Translations under genes and position numbers: made by a program
DNA from: Leuctra nigra
Lineage: Eukaryota > Arthropoda > Insecta > Plecoptera > Leuctridae
Length of the DNA stretch: 64,000 nucleotides
Assembly (NCBI GenBank): GCA_934045905.1
Contig: OW203763.1
Location: 38,825,017 to 38,889,016 of the forward strand
Direction of reading: 5' to 3'
Shown: positions 33,244 to 44,606 of the stretch, piece after piece
Layout of the letters: every line of letters starts with the position of its first letter
How positions within the stretch are numbered: position 1 is the first letter of the stretch
The notes under the pieces: generated by a model
What the model was told of the DNA's origin: nothing
Seen by the model: the letters and a program-made list of their open reading frames with translations, nothing else
Databases searched by the model: none

Positions 33244-34343
33244 CAAGATCTCTACATTAGAGGTTCGCTCATTGGAAGGTATTGCCAGGATTGGTCAACT
33301 CGCCGTGACGTAGCTCGGCTACCAGAAAGAGAGGAAAATTCAACCCTAGCCAAGTCAACGCGCGCTATAGGTTTGTTACTGCAAATGGAAACCCTGCAAA
33401 TACATTAAATAACAGTTATAAAATATCTGTTCTAATAAAATATCAGAATAAGTAATTATTTATGACATAAAGAATTTGAATTTATAACAATATCAACTTA
33501 TTTATGTTGTTTCTGAACATTCTATTTGATTTGTTGATGGAAATATGGGTTTGGAAGTAGGTTGTATTCTGCATCTATCACAAGATTTTGATACATTTTC
33601 AATCTGCTATAGAAATATAAGCAAAAACAAAATGCTGGTACAAATTGTACAGATGATAATGACATTCTGATGCAAGCGTTTTGTCTGTTATTTTCTGGGA
33701 GCTTGGAAAACGGGTTACAATTGTACAGTAAAATTCACAAAATATCTCTTGTAGTTGTTATTATTAAGTAACATCACCTCGCAATCTCATTCTTGTTAGT
33801 CTTTAAACAATGCATTTTAATTTTGAGCTTCATAAAGTTAATGAAGCAAATAACAGACAAAACACTTGCATCAGAATGTCATATCTCATCTTCATCTGTA
33901 CAAATTTGTACCAGAATTTTGTTTTTGCTTATATTTCTATAGCAGATTGAAAATGTATCAATATCTTGTGATAGATGTAGAATAAAACCTTCTTCCAAAC
34001 CCATATTTCAATCAACAAATCAAATAGAATGTTAAGAAACAACAAAATTAAGTTGATATTGATATAGTCAATTTCTCTATGTCATAATTAATTACCCAAT
34101 CTGTTATTTTATAAGAATAGTTAAAACTGTTATGTAATGTCTTTGCAGGGTTTCCAATTGCAGTTAACAAACCTATAGCGCGCGCGCTTTAACTTGGCTA
34201 GGGTCAACGAGTGCAGAGTGCAGGCAGGTAGCCGAGCTACGTCACACACTCGAGCTCGTCTCAGGCTAAGTCCCGCGCCGCCCGGCAATGAGCTAACCTT
34301 GTCCCCCCTATATACTTAATCCACCTATACTTAATCCACCTTG
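33244..34343. mobile_element. Long-TIR element with 9-bp target duplication (Mutator-like, non-autonomous)
   Basis: The two arms, about 33261-33694 and 33846-34300, are imperfect inverted copies of each other over more than 400 bp. Examples are GTGACGTAGCTCGGCTACC, CGCGCTATAGGTTTGTTA and GCAAAAACAAAATGCTGGTA on the left, each reversed on the right. Both extreme ends start CAAG. The 9-mer GCTATCGAG lies immediately outside on both sides (33235-33243, 34344-34352). Long TIRs plus a 9-bp duplication are characteristic of MULEs; no transposase is present. The right end carries an extra tandem TATACTTAATCCACC. Confidence 0.85.
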
Positions 34344-34352
34344 GCTATCGAG

Positions 34353-34398
34353 TATAGCCATAGAATATAGCTAGAATATAGCTAGAATATAGCTAGAA
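34353..34398 (+). repeat. Short AGAATATAGCT tandem
   Basis: About four copies of an 11-bp AGAATATAGCT unit sit directly between the MULE-like element and the truncated 5' end of the LINE. Confidence 0.8.
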
Positions 34399-35229
34399 TA
34401 TACAAACCGGTGTACCCCAAGGCTCAAGCATTGCACCGATACTCTTCATCATTTATACTGCGGACATCGGAGACTGCATTAAAAATTGCAGAATACATAG
34501 TTATGCTGACGATACTCAGCTTTTGTACACCTTTGACCCTAAGGACTTCGACGATGCACAGGAAAAAATTAATGACGATCTAAATAGCATTGCATCGTGG
34601 TGCAATAGTAGAGGCTTGATGCTTAATCCTCATAAGTCGGTTGCAATGATTTTAGGTACCAATCAACAGAGAACAAAAGTTATCAATAGTACATTTCAAT
34701 TGACCATCAATGGTTGTATAATACCAATGTCAAACTCAGCGAAAAATCTTGAACTCACATTAGACAGCCATTTGAACTTTTCTGACCATGTGAACAGAAT
34801 GTGTGGGAAAGCTTATGGCAAGTTGACAACACTCCAGAGAGTAAAGCAGATTTTGCCGAGTGGGACTAAATCCAGATTGGCAGACGCACTCGTCCTATCT
34901 CAGCTGAACTATGGTGATGTTATCTATGGTTCTTGTATATCCAACCAAGATAGTAATAAAGTACAAAAAGTGCAGAATGCTTGTGTCAGATTTGCTTTAA
35001 ATGTACAGTTGAGACAACGTATTACTCCATTTCTGAGAAAGCTAAACTGGCTTGATATGAAATCCCGACGATTATTGCATTTATGTTGCGTAACGCACAA
35101 AATTCTTACCACTGGACAGCCAGAATACCTCAAGAAGAAGCTCATCCAGCGGAAGGACTGCCATACACGGACAATAAGACATTCGAATCAGCTTAAAGTA
35201 CATCCATCAAAAGTCCTTGATATATAAAA
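34397..35229 (+). pseudogene. LINE reverse transcriptase fragment (5'-truncated)
   Basis: The open frame begins inside the fingers/palm region. TGVPQGSSIAPILFIIYTAD is RT motif B and YADDTQLLYTF is the catalytic YADD motif C. These are followed by the thumb-side sequence WCNSRGLMLNPHKSVAM and LRKLNWLDMKSRRLLHLCCV. The N-terminal RT motifs and the endonuclease are missing. The frame ends at a stop near 35227, inside what looks like an insertion; the true C-terminal part resumes at about 35785. This would be part of a non-LTR retrotransposon ORF2 that copied itself by target-primed reverse transcription. It is dead. The short-repeat 3' tail fits a CR1/L2-like clade, which is inferred. Confidence 0.85.
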
Positions 35230-35785
35230 ATGCTTCAAATTTTCCTCAAATATGCCTCAAGCAATACCATTTGCAAATACGAAAAGAAAAACATGTGTCA
35301 CGGGATTAATTTAAGAGATATCTTAAAAGGAAATCTTGAAATTTCCCATAAGATAACACGGTGAATCTTCAAAACTACACTTATATCTTTTGTAGAAATC
35401 GTAATATAAACTACAAAGTAAAAATATTGATTCCATTTTAAAGGCCGGTTTTTTTTCAATATTTTAGCCGTTTAAAAAAGTGGGGGTACGGGATTAGATA
35501 AAGAGATAATCAAGAATAATCCCCTAATTTAGCCAATTTCTACTAAAAACTTCTTAAAATCAAATCAAGTACTTATAATTCATACTGCATGAAATTAATT
35601 AAAATAATTATAAATTCTTTACAAAATATCGTATTTCTACAAATTAATCTTATGATATTCATCAACAATGCAAAATATAGTTGTAAAATATTTATTTCAT
35701 TGATTTGCAATTTAATTTGTGTGTCACTGACTTGAATTACGTGAAATATCGATGGTACTACTTTAACATCCACGCTCATCACTGT
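35205..35785. mobile_element. Insertion splitting the LINE RT C-terminus
   Basis: The RT C-terminal reading breaks off after TRTIRHSNQLKVHPS and resumes with CQKFKSSFTYSAAS. The intervening ~570 bp is AT-rich and noncoding. ACATCCATCA on the left and ACATCCACGC on the right could be a decayed target duplication. No clear TIR was found, so the class is unknown. Confidence 0.45.
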
Positions 35786-36150
35786 CAGAAATTCAAATCA
35801 TCGTTTACTTACTCTGCCGCTTCAACATACAATACAATATCAGAAAAATTCCAAGACCTCAAATTGCCATCGTTTAAACACAACCTAAAGAATTTTCTAC
35901 TTCAAGATAAAGAATAACATCAAAATAGCCACACAGCTGAAGAAATACAAGTACACCTACGACTTTAAATATTATGCTTTTATTATGTATTAGTAATTTT
36001 CTATCTTTCTTTTATAATATTTAGATTTAGTTAAGATTTAGTTAGTTGGTTACATGGAAGATCAACAGTCACAATAGTGTATTTCCTGTTGAATGTTCGC
36101 CATTTTGTTTATCATGCAAATAAAGATAATTGAATTGAATTGAATTGAAC
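35785..36150 (+). pseudogene. LINE ORF2 C-terminus, 3' UTR and (ATTGA)n tail
   Basis: KFKSSFTYSAASTYNTISEK and LKLPSFKHNLKNFLLQDKE, then a stop, match the usual end of LINE ORF2 proteins (an FxxSFTY...F K xxLK xxL pattern). A 200-bp 3' UTR follows, then AATAAAGATAATTGAATTGA with a pentamer tail. This is the same element as 34397-35229. Confidence 0.8.
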
Positions 36151-37595
36151 ACATTTATACTAATATAATAACAAATTATTTGATTTTACTACGTTTATTG
36201 GTAATTTTACTTCCTTCCAATGTGCCGAAGGAAAAATAAAAAAAACAAATATGAAAATATATAATACGTAAATTTTACAGGAGCCCACCAAAACTCAACT
36301 CGCAAAGCTGTATACTCGCTAAGTATACTACTTGATCTTATGCAATATCTAATAGAGAATAAATATGGAGATGTGAGACGTTAATAAACACTTTGTAAAT
36401 AGTGATTCTAATTAATAGTACTTGATGATAAGGTAACAAGCTTAGACGAAATAATAGCCCTTAAGGTACTGGTGAATAAGTGATTTGTGAGAATGGAATA
36501 ATAATTGACGAATACTGTAATGATCAGTGAGTAGATAATTGTGATTATTGCATAATAATGACTGTTAAAAAGATAGCAGCAAGGAGCCAATGACAAGTGA
36601 CTTCTGACCCCCCCCCCCCCCCCCCCCCACCCCCCACCACCGGGATGATTTAACTAGGTTTATTACTTGCTCTGTGCACCGGTACTTCATAGACTGAGAT
36701 TATTTCAGCACATTTCGACTCAAATCTATCAGACATATTTTCTCAACCGTTATTGAAACATTGTGTAGAGACGTCATAACATTTGGCTTCATGATAAGCA
36801 ATTAGTAGGTAGATAATTTATTAAAAATTATCCGACGAAGAATAAAAAATACAAAAGAATTGCCTATTTATTTTTCCAAGTTATTAGAAATAAAATTCCC
36901 TATGATCATGAAAATTGCATTAGAAAGACTCAACTTATTTTTCTCACGGTATTTATTTCCCCGATTTTGATTTTTCTATGTGGTAGTTTCCGTTTTTCTT
37001 TCTTGTTTGCCTTTCTTACTACATTAGATGGGTCCATGCCTACAGCCTGTGGTAAAACCATTGCTATAACCCAACGTAAGTAGAGTAGTAGACATAACCA
37101 GCTCTGAATAACCATTTCTCATCGAGAAATTAAAAATATTAAAAATAAACTATAATCTGAAAGAATAGAAAAAAAATAAAATCCTGTGCTTTTCAGTGGC
37201 AACAATTTAAATTATAATCTTAACAACTAGATTGCTGATTTACTGGTTTCATTTATCACGACTCATTCTCTTTCTCGTGTTTTATTTTCTGTATTGTTGC
37301 AAAAGCGTGGAGATCTAAAATGAAGGTTGGATTAGTGCACAACAAAGCGGTACATTTTCAAAGAACATTTTTAGCACAAATTTTATCAGACCCTTCTCAA
37401 TCGTCGGAATCTTGAATGATGTGTTGAATTGAGTTCACTTCAAAATAAGACATTAGAAGATGTATTGGTATTTAAAAGGTCAGATGAATATATTACTATT
37501 CATTCTGATATTCATTAAATATTATTACTATTCATTCAGATATTCATTCTATTTTATATCAGATTAATAAAATAGTAATATTACTATTTTATTCG
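36151..37595. other. AT-rich stretch with poly-C tract
   Basis: A C run at 36608-36628 is followed by CCCCCCACCAC. No supported gene. TATTACTATTCATTC words repeat at 37490-37560. Confidence 0.45.
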
Positions 37596-37712
37596 TCTGA
37601 TATTATTTAAATACAATTTACATGATTTAGTGTTTATTTTTATTTTTGTGGACCAATTTGTCCAATTCCACAAAAATAAGAAGAAACACTAAATAATGTA
37701 AATTGTATCAGA
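37596..37712. mobile_element. Near-palindromic MITE or long hairpin
   Basis: ATACAATTTACATGATTTAG, TGTTTATTTTTATTTTTGTG pairs with CACAAAAATAAGAAGAAACA, CTAAATAATGTAAATTGTAT. The loop is about 15 bases (ACCAATTTGTCC). The outer TCTGATA and TATCAGA extend the pairing. Confidence 0.8.
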
Positions 37713-38780
37713 AACACACCACATATTTTTCTTTGCACTTTTCCGTTTATTTGATTTTTCGATTTCGAATCGAATGGATCTCTACCAGTGGGCAGGCTTT
37801 TTCAAATCAATTACCACTCAAAACGAAGTAACCTAGAGATGCAAATTAATATATCCATACGGATCTGAGTATATATTCTGCTGCACTTTGATTGATTTAG
37901 ATGAGCGTTAGCTCGTCGCTGCCAGACCGCGTACATTTTATTCTGTAAACCGGGACTAAGTTGACCGGACTGGTCGGGACAGGGAAGTTGAAAACATTTA
38001 GCTACAACTCATAACAAAAATAATAATAATCCCTTTAGGACGAAAAAATGAACTGAAACAATATATTCAAGCAGACTTTTATGTCATCATCTCGTGCATT
38101 TTCTTATGCATGACCAAATTGGTCATGTCAATTGGGCCATGACTTCATTGGATCATAATAATCATAGATGGTTGGTGGCAAACGCAGGGCGCCAAGCTTG
38201 ACTTGATTATTTTTACTTAGATTTAAAATTTAAACTAATTTTAATTAGAAATCGCCGACACAGATTCTGTGGGTTAACGACTGTCATTTATTCACTTCTT
38301 ACACCCCTAATTCCAAGTGTTCGTTTGATGTAGAGCTTGGCAGCGTTACCTAGTCGTAATTAATTGACAACTTTACAGCTCAAAATCCAAAATTGTTACC
38401 GACCCGACTCTCAGATCTCTACACTGAGAGGCTTGGCAGTCGTTTTACAAGTTGTGTTATATATTATAGAAGTATCCTCGGGCTCGTAGGAACGATTTTC
38501 ATCAATGTAGGGAGGGGAGGGGGGGGGGGGGGGATGCCAAATCGACTTTGAGCTCAGAAATATTATGCCATAATCCCAGATCCCCTTACCTCTAATTAAT
38601 TCAAGACAAAAATATGTCAAAAATAATTATTCAGAAATTACAAAAAGCAGTACATTTGCAGTATGTTTTGAAATTACCATTTTATAATGAAGACAAATTT
38701 TTTGTTTCGACGAATTGGTGTAATCTATTTTGAAATTTTAATTGTGTATTAATATCATAAGTAATAAATTGTACAATTAC
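37713..38780. other. Intergenic stretch with poly-G run
   Basis: A G run lies at about 38513-38533. A CATGACCAAATTGGTCATG palindrome is near 38110. No supported gene. Confidence 0.4.
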
Positions 38781-38973
38781 GGAGCTTGTTGGCTCAGGCG
38801 TATCGCTCTGTACTTTCAATGTCGGAATCCCGGGTTCCGAGAGCCGAGAGTACACTACCGCCTCCTTCCCACCTTCCATCCTTCCCCTTCCTTCATTTAT
38901 CTCCCTATCATCTTCACGATCATTCAACCGTCACCATTAGTCTAGTTGCAGAAAAGTGCAACGTTAAAAAAAA
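38781..38973 (+). mobile_element. tRNA-derived SINE, internally shortened
   Basis: The head is GGAGCTTGTTGGCTCAGGCG (box A), with CCCGGGTTCCGAGAG as a degraded box B. It joins directly to CCGCCTCCTTCCCACCTTCC, a CTATCATCTTCACGATC linker, CCGTCACCATTAGTCTAGTT and the tail GCAGAAAAGTGCAACGTTAA. The central CTCAGTC...AATAGGCC part is missing. Confidence 0.85.
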
Positions 38974-39559
38974 GCGTTACAACCATAATTCTGATCCAAA
39001 CGCTACTGAGAAGCTACGGTTAACTTTTAGTTACTATAACTTAGAGTGCCAGAGGAAAATAAATGGATAAAATGTAACATGAAGGTGGTAATACCAGTAA
39101 TATATGAAAGGAAGTAGGAGTGTTACCAGTCTTATTCTCCTATTATGTGCATCTCAGAATCTTCATCTCAGAGCAGCAAGAGATCCGAACATATCATAAG
39201 AAATGCGCACATTTCCAGTTTTCTAATTAGCAGTTCCAGCTCTATTGTGTGGGAGGAGTTCAATGCAATTATTATCTCGAAGACACATATTCCTCTACTC
39301 GGTAAGACAATAATAACTAATATAAATCATAGAAATATCTAAGCACCAGTGAATCTGTAAACCAGGCACACCTTACATATGAACATGATTATTGAAAATG
39401 AAATCCGAATGAGGTTTTTATTATTTTCTTTAAAAGTGATTTGACATTTTGATATATACAACACTGAGAATGCATTCAATACGGAGCTAATATAAAATAC
39501 AATGTTGACATAGAATTATATCATTTCATTTCATCCTGTTCATAGCAAAGTGGAACAGT
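38974..39559. other. AT-rich stretch, nothing recognised
   Basis: No array, inverted element or supported frame. Confidence 0.35.
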
Positions 39560-40322
39560 ATTTGTGTAAAATGTCAGCTCGATCGGAAACACAATGTGAC
39601 CTGTGACGTCGGGCCAAGCAAGTGCCGAATGAAGACAATCGCTCAATTAGGATAATCATGAAACTGATCAGCAATCACTTGCTTGGGATTAGTTTGCAAA
39701 AGATGGAATTACTTCAAAAGTATTCCACTCCTCATTGATAAATAAGATAGATAATGTGATTATATGGTCGGTGGTCGGTGACAGTCAAAGATAAACCCGC
39801 TCTAGCATGGACTGGCCCAAAGGACCGGCCTAAACCTGGCCATGGTAAAGTGGGTTCGTCTTTGCCTGTCCTCGTCAAATCGAAATTTTTCACAGTTTTT
39901 GAGGCCATCGTAGGGTAATACATTTCAGCCAAATCCTAAATAATATCTCCCGATTGGTCGAAAATCAAAATTTTGCATGGCCATTAAGACTAGGTTCCAT
40001 TTTCTATTAATTTACAAATTCCCAGCCCAATCAGTAGTGAACGTATGCACTTATTGGCATTTTTAACTTTTGAAATAGCTGTCATTAGTGATTGTATCGA
40101 AATGGGATTCCACTGCAACTTGATCTGATTTGATTTATGTACCAGAGTAAGATGGCTATTCTCAGTTTCAATGAAAAACAGGTACTTATTGAATTGATCA
40201 TTTTGAAATTCAATATGGATGTATGTATGTATATATGTTTTCTGTGTGTTATGATATTCCGGTTCAAGATTTTGCACGAATCGGTGCTCGCTCATCAACG
40301 CGATACACCAAGCGTTTTCCTT
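39560..40322 (-). mobile_element. Family F repeat, copy F5 (eroded)
   Basis: The right end reads TCGGTGCTCGCTCATCAACG, CGATACACC, AAGCGTTTTCC, the reverse of the F1 start. Inside are GTGTAAAATGTCAGCTCGAT, CAGCCAAATCCTAAATAATA, TTTTGCATGGCCATTAAGAC and GAAATAGCTGTCA, shared with F3. The GCGAAGCGAGCG end is not preserved. A palindromic MITE is inserted at 39765-39884. Confidence 0.6.
39765..39884. mobile_element. Palindromic MITE, TCGGGGACAG family, copy 1
   Basis: GGTCGGTGACAGTCAAAGAT,AAACCCG on the left pairs with GTGGGTTCGTCTTTGCCTGT,CCTCG on the right. Its relative at 42447-42544 has the same CTAGCATGG(G/A)C(C/T)GG interior. Confidence 0.75.
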
Positions 40323-41984
40323 AATAATCGTATGAATGGTTTCCATCCATATTATTGCGTGCAATTGATAATATTTATTCTTGTTTGAAAAGATATTGTC
40401 TTAATAAAGCTTATGCAAAAGGGGGTTGGAATCATTACAATTTGTTTCTATAAATTTTTTGATCTGCGCATTTTTCATATATTTTTTGTTTAGTTTTTTG
40501 TGTCCAACTTTTAGTATAAACCAGTTTTTAAGGATTTCCCTGAATATTTAGAATATTTTTGAAACATATGTTTGGAATCCCTATCTCAAATAGTGCTAAC
40601 TGACTAAATGTTTTTATGTATGACTCAAAATATCTTTAGAATTGAACAAGAAAAACCAGAGCCGACTACAGCTAACGTTAGTTTTTATTTATGATAAAAT
40701 ACGACAATATCTAATCGTTGCATCAGTATATTATTATAATACTCTCTCCAGCTCTACAGACTATAGAATAGGTAGAATATAGAGTGTATTGTAGATTCCA
40801 GGAACACAATCTATACGGGTCAAAGTTGAAGAATGTATAGTGGATTTAAAACTAGATTTTCTTCTTACATTTCATACTAAGAGATTAGAAATATGTACTC
40901 AAGTGGAACTATAGCAGTACTCTAGATCCTACCAACATAAAAGCATAGTGTATTAATTATACACTCTTTTTTACGTGGAAATGAATATGAAATTCTATAA
41001 GATATTATTGAAAATGTAATTGAGCCCGTTGTGATCGCATGACTATCAATGTCCAAGGTATATCTAGTATTGTAAATCTTTACATTATCAATATGCACTT
41101 TAGAGAGCGTTTCTAACTGTTACCACAGACTGTAGTTGCTATTTACTAGTCTGTGCTGCGGCTTTTATTTTAGAGGAACTTGATTTTGAAATAAGTATTT
41201 AGTCATGAACAAATTATGAAAATGAATAATTGCTTAAGTGATGCCTGTAGCTTGCAGCTTTCTGTAGCTTTGGTGCTTTAGCTATAGCAATTGTGGCACA
41301 ATAAAGAAACAGTCGTGTATTAATTGTAGTGAAAATTTTTATATTGAAATATACCCCGTAAAACACTCCGTTTAAAAACCAGCAAAGTATGCATAAAAAA
41401 ATGTCTGTGCTCAAAATGAGTGTTATCAAAAGCGGCTTTAACTTCAATTCACCGCGTATATATTAAAAATCATAAAGAAGACTCTATGCATAGCAACCCA
41501 ACAATGTGATATTTAAATTGGATGAAATAAAAAAATTGCGACAGTTTATTAAACAATGCACGACTTGGCTAGTAGAGGCGACCGTACAAATATATTAGTT
41601 CCTAAAACCTCTCCACATTCTGGAAATTTGTTCGTACTCCCTCCTCATTAGCCAATTATTCGCGATAATGTCGCAGTATTTGATCAACTTCAATTTGTTC
41701 CTCGAATAAGACTTGGTATTTGGCTAATTAGCAGTAAAGACAGCTGAATATCAAGTAATGCGGCATAGAAGCGGTCTGCCCAACAAACGATGTTACAAAG
41801 ATAAAGATCAAATTATTCCAACTGAAATTAAGAGTGTTCACACTGAATACCAGTTCAAATAAAAAAAAATATATTAAGATTAAGCTTCGTTCAAAATCAG
41901 TTATATAAAAAGTAGTTTACATGAATTTATTATAAACTTGGCTTAAACAAAGCACAATCATTACGTCTTTTATTTTATAAGTCT
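40323..41984. other. AT-rich stretch, nothing recognised
   Basis: About 1.7 kb with no supported element. The 77-codon minus frame at 41214-41447 is hydrophobic but unrecognised. Confidence 0.4.
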
Positions 41985-42130
41985 TTATTAACGTCACACT
42001 GTTCTGCAAATCGAATGATTATGATGATGAAGAAGAGTTATGAATGGACGGTGCGAAGGAAGCGATGTTCTCGTTAGTAGGGAATCAGTTCTATCATGAG
42101 ACCTTGTCCTAATGATGAGACCTTGATCAG
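41985..42130 (-). mobile_element. SINE fragment
   Basis: On the minus strand the tail reads TTTGCAGAACAGTGTGACGT; inward lie ATCATCATAATCATTC and CATTCATAACTC. The head is missing, replaced by a repeated ATGAGACCTTG(T/A)TC phrase. Confidence 0.65.
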
Positions 42131-42147
42131 TGTATAACCAAGGGATG

Positions 42148-42190
42148 TGTGATTGTTGTTTGTTGTTGTTGTTGTTGATGTTGTTGTTGG

Positions 42191-42221
<31 letters not shown>

Positions 42222-42400
42222 GCTGTTGTTGTTGTTGTTGTTGTTGCTGTTTACTGTTTGTTGTTATTGTTGTTTGTTATTTGCTGTTGTTGTTTACTGT
42301 TTGTTGTTGGTGTTGTTGTTGTTGTTGTTGTTTGCTGTTTGCTGTTGTTGTTTGTTGATGGTTTGTTTTTGTTGTTTTTTTTGTTTTTGTTGTTTTTGTA
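42148..42400 (+). repeat. (GTT)n microsatellite
   Basis: Long GTT runs are broken by GCT and TACTGTTT interruptions, tapering into GTTTTT. Frames across it give only Leu, Val or Cys/Phe strings. Confidence 0.95.
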
Positions 42401-42446
42401 AATGTCATCTTGAAAGGATGTTAAAAGTCTTGTGAATATCAATATG

Positions 42447-42544
42447 TACGGTCGGGGACAGGCAAAGATGAACCCGCGCTAGCATGGGCCGGTCTATAAC
42501 TGGCTATGCTAAACTGGGTTCAACTTTGACTGTCCCCGACCGTA
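42447..42544. mobile_element. Palindromic MITE, TCGGGGACAG family, copy 2
   Basis: The 29-bp ends TACGGTCGGGGACAGGCAAA,GATGAACCC and the reverse complement of GGGTTCAACTTTGACTGTCC,CCGACCGTA differ at two positions. It is 98 bp. Confidence 0.9.
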
Positions 42545-43260
42545 CAAATGTGCAACGAGTAAATTAATTTTGAAGTTTTGGTAAGATAGAAGATTACTTG
42601 CATAACGAGAATATTGATGAGAAAAAAAGTCACGTAATTTGTATAGAATCACTTCTTGGATATAAAAAGTCCCCTCTCAGCTCTTTGAGTGCAGTAGTTT
42701 GGCCACGATCGTGTTTTCTTTGGCTTCACATTATATCGTCAGTAATGTCAAACAGTCTTCAGCAGTATCTATTCCTACTCTTATAATCTGTCACCTGATG
42801 AACAGGTTGCAGCTTTTTCACTCCTTAGGCGACATTTGCTTCTAATTGTGCCTCACATAGAGAGGAAAAGTATAATATAATGCTACATATTTGCATAGTA
42901 TCGTGTAATTTGTATACACATTATCAATTTTTTCACAATTTTATTAAGTTTTGAATATTGGCATGCGTTGTTGATCACAGATCGATCATGCTTGAAAACA
43001 AGTCTAAGACAAGATTTTCATCGTAAGCTTAGTTTCATCGCTGACTGATTAATCTATAGTCAATCGGTTTCATCACTTTCTACATAGATAACATATTTAG
43101 ACAAATAAGACAACAGTTAAAATGCTGCAGCAAAGTTATTAAAGAATATGAACATAAATATCACTTATTTATTCAGTTAACATAAAATGTGCACAATATC
43201 AATACCATTGTATCTACAAAATTACAAAGTCCATCGTGAATTAAATAAAAAGCAAATTCA
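42545..43260. other. AT-rich stretch, nothing recognised
   Basis: No supported feature between the MITE and the next SINE. Confidence 0.35.
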
Positions 43261-43497
43261 GAGCAAGTTGGCTCAGGTTGTGAAGTTCTGGACTTCTCCT
43301 AGAAGTCGTCTTTACTGACTGAGGGTTTTCGTTGTTTTCTCTCAGTCGAGCGGAATGATGCGAAGGTTCCTTCCTAATTTGGCCACGACCACATCCTTCC
43401 CAATGTCCATCCTTACTCTTTCTTCCTCGTCATCTTCCTCATCATCTTCCTATAATCATCATAATCGAGCATCCGGTGCATAGTCTAGTTACAGATG
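43261..43497 (+). mobile_element. tRNA-derived SINE, box B lost
   Basis: The head is GAGCAAGTTGGCTCAGGTTG. The body has TGACTGAGGGTTTTCGTTGT, CTCAGTCGAGCGG and GGCCACGACCACATCCTTCC. A CATCTTCCTCATCATC linker follows, with the tail TAGTCTAGTTACAGATGCAG. The box B region is missing. Confidence 0.75.
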
Positions 43498-43689
43498 CAG
43501 ACTGAAATAAGAAGTGAAGAAATAGAATTAAACAATTACAGAATTCAAATAATGTACGAATATCAAAAGAATTTAAATAAACATTTTTGGAACAACAAAG
43601 TACCTAACATGGCTAAACCGCCAGAATATTCGTACAAACTCAACAAACAACATTTTCAAAAGTTATCATATTTTTCCCTGGATATTTTT

Positions 43690-43691
43690 CA

Positions 43692-43731
<40 letters not shown>

Positions 43732-44206
43732 GTGATGGTGATGGTGATGGTGATGGTGATAGTGATGGTGATGGTGATGGTGATGGTGATGGTGATGGTG
43801 ATGGTGATGGTGATGGTGATGGTGATGGTGATGGTGATGGTGATGATGATAGGGAGATGGTGATGATGATGATGATATGGAGATGGTGATGATGATGATG
43901 ATAGGGAGATGGTGATGGTGATGATGATAGGGAGATGGTGATGATGATGATGATATGGAGATGGTGATGATGATGATGATAGGGAGATGGTGATGGTGAT
44001 GGTGATGATAGGGAGATGATCGGGAGATGTTGATGAAGAATATATGTAAGGATAGACCATGTAGGAAGGAGGCGGTCGTGGTCTATTAGAGGTAACCTTC
44101 CCATCATTTATCCCTTGACTGAGGGAAACCACGAAACACCTCAGTCAGGAATCCGTGGTAATCGAACGCAGGACCTCTTGTTGTGTAACCTGAACCAACT
44201 TGCTCA
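43690..44206 (-). mobile_element. SINE with linker expanded to (GAT)n/(GGTGAT)n microsatellite
   Basis: From 44206 downward the minus strand shows the head GAGCAAGTTGGTTCAGGTTA, a degraded box B (GTCCTGCGTTCGATTACC), the body CTGACTGAGGTGTTTCGTGG, CTAATAGACCACGACCGCCT, and then the CATCAT linker. The linker has grown to about 340 bp of CATCACCATCACC-type repeats (43695-44035). The family tail is not seen. Met/Val or Ser/Pro strings encoded across it are not genes. Confidence 0.85.
43695..44035. repeat. (GAT)n and (GGTGAT)n compound microsatellite
   Basis: Perfect ATG runs are followed by about twenty GGTGAT units, then a larger AGGGAGATGGTGATGATGAT unit repeated about five times. Confidence 0.95.
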
Positions 44207-44606
44207 GTTTATCGTTGTACCATGGTAATAAAAGTTACTGTTACTTCTTATTCTTATTATTGTTGAATATGAACTATGCAATAGAGAAATGCCACACGTA
44301 TGCATGCTCTTTAACAATTGTTACAGTAGGTAGTAAAATGTGTTTAAAGTTGATATCTGCAACTCCACGAACAGCGGTTGTGAAATGAGAATGACTGACA
44401 TATGTTTGCCATTCCACACTAGAGTGTTTCTATCTCTCTTCTCTCTTTGCTTGCACTGTATAGGCTAGATTGTTCCTCTGATTGGGACGACATTTAACAC
44501 ACATATTAATATCAATTCTAGAATTAACTTTAAAGTAACACTCTTTATTGACATGCTAACAATTTTCCACAATGCGAGACAGATTTTTAAGAGTAATGTG
44601 GAAATT
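44207..44606. other. Intergenic stretch, nothing recognised
   Basis: A CTATCTCTCTTCTCTCTTTG pyrimidine run lies near 44430. No supported frame. Confidence 0.35.

Noticed and set aside
34924..35145. Minus-strand open frame over the LINE
   Set aside because: It is the antisense shadow of the RT coding fragment.
42130..42442. Leucine-, valine- or asparagine-rich open frames
   Set aside because: All arise from the (GTT)n microsatellite on either strand.
43495..44132. Met/Val-rich and Ser/Pro-rich open frames of 120-155 codons
   Set aside because: They arise from the GAT/GGTGAT expansion inside a SINE.
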